IMG/VR virus record: IMGVR_UViG_3300021371_000036
Coordinates: 1 to 42,853 of that record
Length of the DNA: 42,853 nt
Strand: one strand, 5' to 3'
Source of the DNA: a virus
Shown: positions 40,150-42,853 of the stretch, one piece after another
Layout of the letters: each line of letters starts with the position of its first letter
How positions within the stretch are numbered: the stretch's first letter is position 1
Notes under the pieces: generated by a model
The model's database searches: none
Told to the model about the DNA's origin: nothing
What the model saw: the letters and a program-made list of their open reading frames with translations, nothing else
Program-made: the position numbers and the translations under genes

Positions 40150-41271
40150 TTACAATGTTGTTTTCTTAACTGAAACAGTTGTGTTAGTATTTGCAGGTGT
40201 AATAAGAAGTCTCTGTGAGCTTCCTGAAACATCTGCACTCAATGTAAACAATGATGCATTTGTGTATACGTCTCCAAATTGGACGAAGTATGCGTCTGAA
40301 CCATCGTTAGTTAATGTCACTTCTGCAAAGTGTGTTCCCGCAGTAGCATGTGTTGCTACTAGTTCAAATTTAACACCCTTAACTCCTGTTGAAACACTAG
40401 ACAACACTTGGTCTGCTGTAGTAGCAGAGAATGATGTAGAGTTTCCAGCAGCTGGAAGTTTAATATAAGAACTTGAAACACTTGTATCAGTATTTGCTGG
40501 AGTAATTAATAATCTCATATCACTACCACTGATATCAGTAGCAAGTGTAAACAGACTTGCATTCGTAAATGTGTCTGCAAATTGTGAGATATAAGAATTA
40601 CTTCCGTCATTCACTAATACGACTTCTGCAAAGTGATTACCCGCAGTCGAGTGTGTTGCAACTAGATTGATTTTCACCGCTCTATTTGCAATTGGAACTG
40701 ATAACAATGCTTGGTCTGAATCTGTTGTCGACAAATCACTACTTCCTGTGGAAGCAGAAGTCGAACCTGAACCAGGCGTTCTAACTACTAATACGTCACC
40801 ACTTACTGCATTTGCTTGTAGAGTGATTGTAGAAGTGTTAGTTGTTGCATAGTCAGCTCCCCCGTCAACTAATAAAACACCATTTAGGTATACTTGTTCT
40901 TCACCAATTGAATAGGACAATGTTTGTCCGTCATCATCGCTTCCTGAGAAAGCTGTTTGGTTAGAAGTTACAGAAAATGTGTAAACGTTATCTGATGAAG
41001 ACCCTGAGTCTGCAAAAGAAAGTGTTCCACTTCCGTCTGTTTGTAATACCTGTCCTGATGTTCCGTCAGAAGTTGGGAAAGTTATAGCATCATTAATTGT
41101 CAAAGAGGCTGGGATTGACCCTACCTCGACAACGGCAGCCGAACCATCGTTCTTCTCAGTATAAACCCTACCGTGGTAAGTGTTTAGTGCTAATTCACCG
41201 ACTACTAAATCACTAGTAGAAGGGACTGCATTCTGAGTAGAACTCTTTTTAAATGTAATTACAGTTGCCAT
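40150..41271 (-). CDS. Fibre-related protein with duplicated domain
   Basis: This is a 373-residue protein. The N-terminus has FKKSSTQNAVPSTSDLVVGE and LNTYHGRVYTEKNDGSAAVV, typical of marine phage fibre N-termini, followed by ITFPTSDGTSGQVLQTDGSG. The C-terminal half holds two ~85-residue copies of the same domain: NLVATHSTAGNHFAEVVLVN to RLLITPANTDT and ELVATHATAGTHFAEVTLTN to RLLITPANTNT. A third copy forms the next gene. A GGAGAGT site precedes the ATG. Confidence 0.78.
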   Translation of the reverse strand: MATVITFKKSSTQNAVPSTSDLVVGELALNTYHGRVYTEKNDGSAAVVEVGSIPASLTINDAITFPTSDGTSGQVLQTDGSGTLSFADSGSSSDNVYTFSVTSNQTAFSGSDDDGQTLSYSIGEEQVYLNGVLLVDGGADYATTNTSTITLQANAVSGDVLVVRTPGSGSTSASTGSSDLSTTDSDQALLSVPIANRAVKINLVATHSTAGNHFAEVVLVNDGSNSYISQFADTFTNASLFTLATDISGSDMRLLITPANTDTSVSSSYIKLPAAGNSTSFSATTADQVLSSVSTGVKGVKFELVATHATAGTHFAEVTLTNDGSDAYFVQFGDVYTNASLFTLSADVSGSSQRLLITPANTNTTVSVKKTTL

Positions 41272-41303
41272 TTGACTCTCCTATATTGATTGATTAACTA
41301 TTA

Positions 41304-42853
41304 TTAAAATGTTCCACCATCAATAGCTGTAATTGCAACATCACCTGAAGTGAGTGTGAAATTAGCAGAGTCGAATGAAGCTATACCTTTACTTGAAGTC
41401 GTTGCATCGTTGATAGCAACATCACCACTAGTCACTGTATAGTAACTACCTGAGAATGATGCAATACCTTTATTCGATGAAGTTGCGTCTTCAGCTGAAA
41501 GTGTGATACTTCCGTCAGCATTTGTAACATCAAGTCCTTCACCAGCAGTTAAAGTTGCAAGTTCCATGTCTCCATTAGAACCATTACCAATTAAGACTTG
41601 ACCAGCTGTTGGAGCTGCACCGTCTACTGAAGTAATAGAACCTGTAAGAGCTAAACCACCAAATTTAACATTACCAGCTGTACCCGAGAATGTTGAAGAT
41701 GAATCAGTTGCATCAGGTATAAATGTAAATGCAGCGTCTGTATCATCGTAACCGAAGAAACCTACTTTTGCAGAACCATCGTTATACTTAAATTTCAAAC
41801 CTCTATCAAGGTTATCGTCTGAAGCATCATCACCGATTTCAAATACTGGGTCAGCAACTGATGTAGTTGTTGAGTTTACAGTTGTAGTAGTTCCATTAAC
41901 TGTTAAGTTTCCTGTCACAACAACGTTTCCACTTGCAGTCATTGTTGATGCAGTGATATCGTCTGATTGTAATTGACCTGAAACAATTAAGTTATTTGTG
42001 ACTGTTAAGTTGTTTCCAACTGTCACGTCATTAGGTAAACCTACTGTTAAAGTTTGTCCTGAAGCAGAAGTTTCGATTTCGTTAGTTGTTCCAGCAATCG
42101 TTAATGATTGTGAATCTAGGTCTACTGACCCTGTTCCTGAATCAGATGCGAAGTCTAAGTCTTCTAAAGTTGCAGTTGCTTGGATTTTGTCCAAGATAGC
42201 TGCAGATGTCATTAATGATACGTCATCATCAGAGAATGTTTCTCCTGATGTTTGGACTACCGCACCATCTAACATTGCGAATTCTACAGTTCCAGCACCT
42301 ATTACAGTGACACCTGATGAATTCATTGTTATATCACCACTCATTGATACGTTGTCAAATGAATCACTTCCGTCATGAACAAGTATTTGTCCAGTGCTTG
42401 GAGATGAGATATCTGAATCAGACGCACCTGCTAGTGTTGATGTTGTTGAGACAAAAGAAAGGTTTCCTGAACCATCTGTTGCCATAACTTGGTTTGCACT
42501 ACCGTCTGCTGAAGGTAATACGAAAGAGACATCACTTGCTAGATTATCGGGAGCTTTAAGAGCAACGGAATTTACACCGTTGTCTGAATCTTCCATTAAC
42601 TTTAATGAACCACCTGAAGTAGAACCATTACCAACTTTTAAGTTAGCAGGGGCTGCAGATGAACCACTCAAGATATCCGTATAATACTTACCACCAATGG
42701 CTTGTATTAAAGGAGTTGAGTTGTCTGAATCTACTGATTCAATAAAAAGTTTTGCACTAGCACCTGAATTCGCTCTATCTTGCACATACGCTAATTCACC
42801 TTCCGATAAGTCTGAGACTGTTGGAGCTGAAAGGCCTGTGCTTCTTTTGATTT
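41304..42853 (-). CDS. Tail-fibre-like protein, start outside the window
   Basis: The frame is open to the window end. Reading back from a GTG at 42785 gives KRSTGLSAPTVSDLSEGELA upstream, the usual fibre N-terminal pattern, so the true start lies beyond 42853. At least 515 residues are visible. It includes LPSADGSANQVMATDGSGNL, TVTNNLIVSGQLQSDDITAS, NVVVTGNLTVNGTTTTVNST and a double SSKGIASF unit, and ends AITAIDGGTF. Ser/Asp/Gly/Thr-rich beta repeats point to a long fibre shaft. Confidence 0.8.
   Translation of the reverse strand, partial: IKRSTGLSAPTVSDLSEGELAYVQDRANSGASAKLFIESVDSDNSTPLIQAIGGKYYTDILSGSSAAPANLKVGNGSTSGGSLKLMEDSDNGVNSVALKAPDNLASDVSFVLPSADGSANQVMATDGSGNLSFVSTTSTLAGASDSDISSPSTGQILVHDGSDSFDNVSMSGDITMNSSGVTVIGAGTVEFAMLDGAVVQTSGETFSDDDVSLMTSAAILDKIQATATLEDLDFASDSGTGSVDLDSQSLTIAGTTNEIETSASGQTLTVGLPNDVTVGNNLTVTNNLIVSGQLQSDDITASTMTASGNVVVTGNLTVNGTTTTVNSTTTSVADPVFEIGDDASDDNLDRGLKFKYNDGSAKVGFFGYDDTDAAFTFIPDATDSSSTFSGTAGNVKFGGLALTGSITSVDGAAPTAGQVLIGNGSNGDMELATLTAGEGLDVTNADGSITLSAEDATSSNKGIASFSGSYYTVTSGDVAINDATTSSKGIASFDSANFTLTSGDVAITAIDGGTF

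Noticed and set aside
1-42853. tRNA genes, CRISPR arrays, integrase or insertion sequences
   Set aside because: I saw no cloverleaf-like sequence, no spaced direct repeats of CRISPR type and no transposase or integrase motifs in the minus- or plus-strand frames.

Overview
The window looks like part of the genome of a marine T4-like phage (myovirus). It is AT-rich (about one third G+C by eye), and every gene I can support is on the minus strand, so transcription runs from position 42853 towards 1. The capsid and tail genes stand in the T4-like order: neck gp13, gp14 and gp15, terminase gp16 and gp17, sheath gp18, tube gp19, portal gp20, core gp67-like and gp68-like, protease gp21, scaffold gp22, major capsid gp23. 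They are followed by uvsY, uvsW, the late sigma factor gp55, gp47, gp46 and the start of the gp45 clamp. CobS-like ATPase, peptide deformylase and several 2-oxoglutarate/Fe(II) oxygenases are typical of phages of marine cyanobacteria and SAR11. No photosynthesis gene lies in the window, so the host cannot be fixed further.

Layout in transcription order. (1) 42853-33507: tail-fibre and adhesin region, with low-complexity fibre proteins, a family of ~20-residue PFTY repeats and a domain present three times in two adjacent genes. (2) 33443-28655: accessory island with a ParB-like/glycosyltransferase fusion, two 2OG-Fe(II)-type enzymes, a cupin-like protein, an unknown protein and a small membrane protein. 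(3) 28619-14815: neck, packaging, tail and head morphogenesis. (4) 14784-9271: recombination and late-transcription genes, interrupted by a Sm-like protein and a chain of four overlapping membrane microproteins. (5) 9274-4710: gp46, a probable internal head protein, deformylase overlapping an oxygenase, and a small unknown. (6) 4677-1: a CobT-like zincin/VWA protein, two small proteins, a CobS-like AAA+ ATPase, a DUF3310-like protein and gp45.

Regulation can be read in part. Early-type promoters (TTGACA, 18-bp spacer, TATACT) occur in three almost identical 34-bp copies before the CobT-like, CobS-like and 99-residue genes. Late promoters (TATAAATA and CATAAATA or CTAAATA variants) precede portal, scaffold, sheath, gp13, fibre genes and others. 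In several cases the late box lies exactly 5 nt before the ATG with no ribosome binding site, which suggests leaderless late mRNAs. Three rho-independent terminators, two with a UUCG tetraloop, divide the late region.

The most interesting candidates are the phage CobS/CobT-like (AAA+ with zincin-VWA) pair under repeated promoters, the four-gene membrane microprotein chain, the 435-residue protein with a capsid-targeting-like N-terminus, the 125-nt overlap of deformylase and oxygenase, and the leaderless late-promoter geometry.
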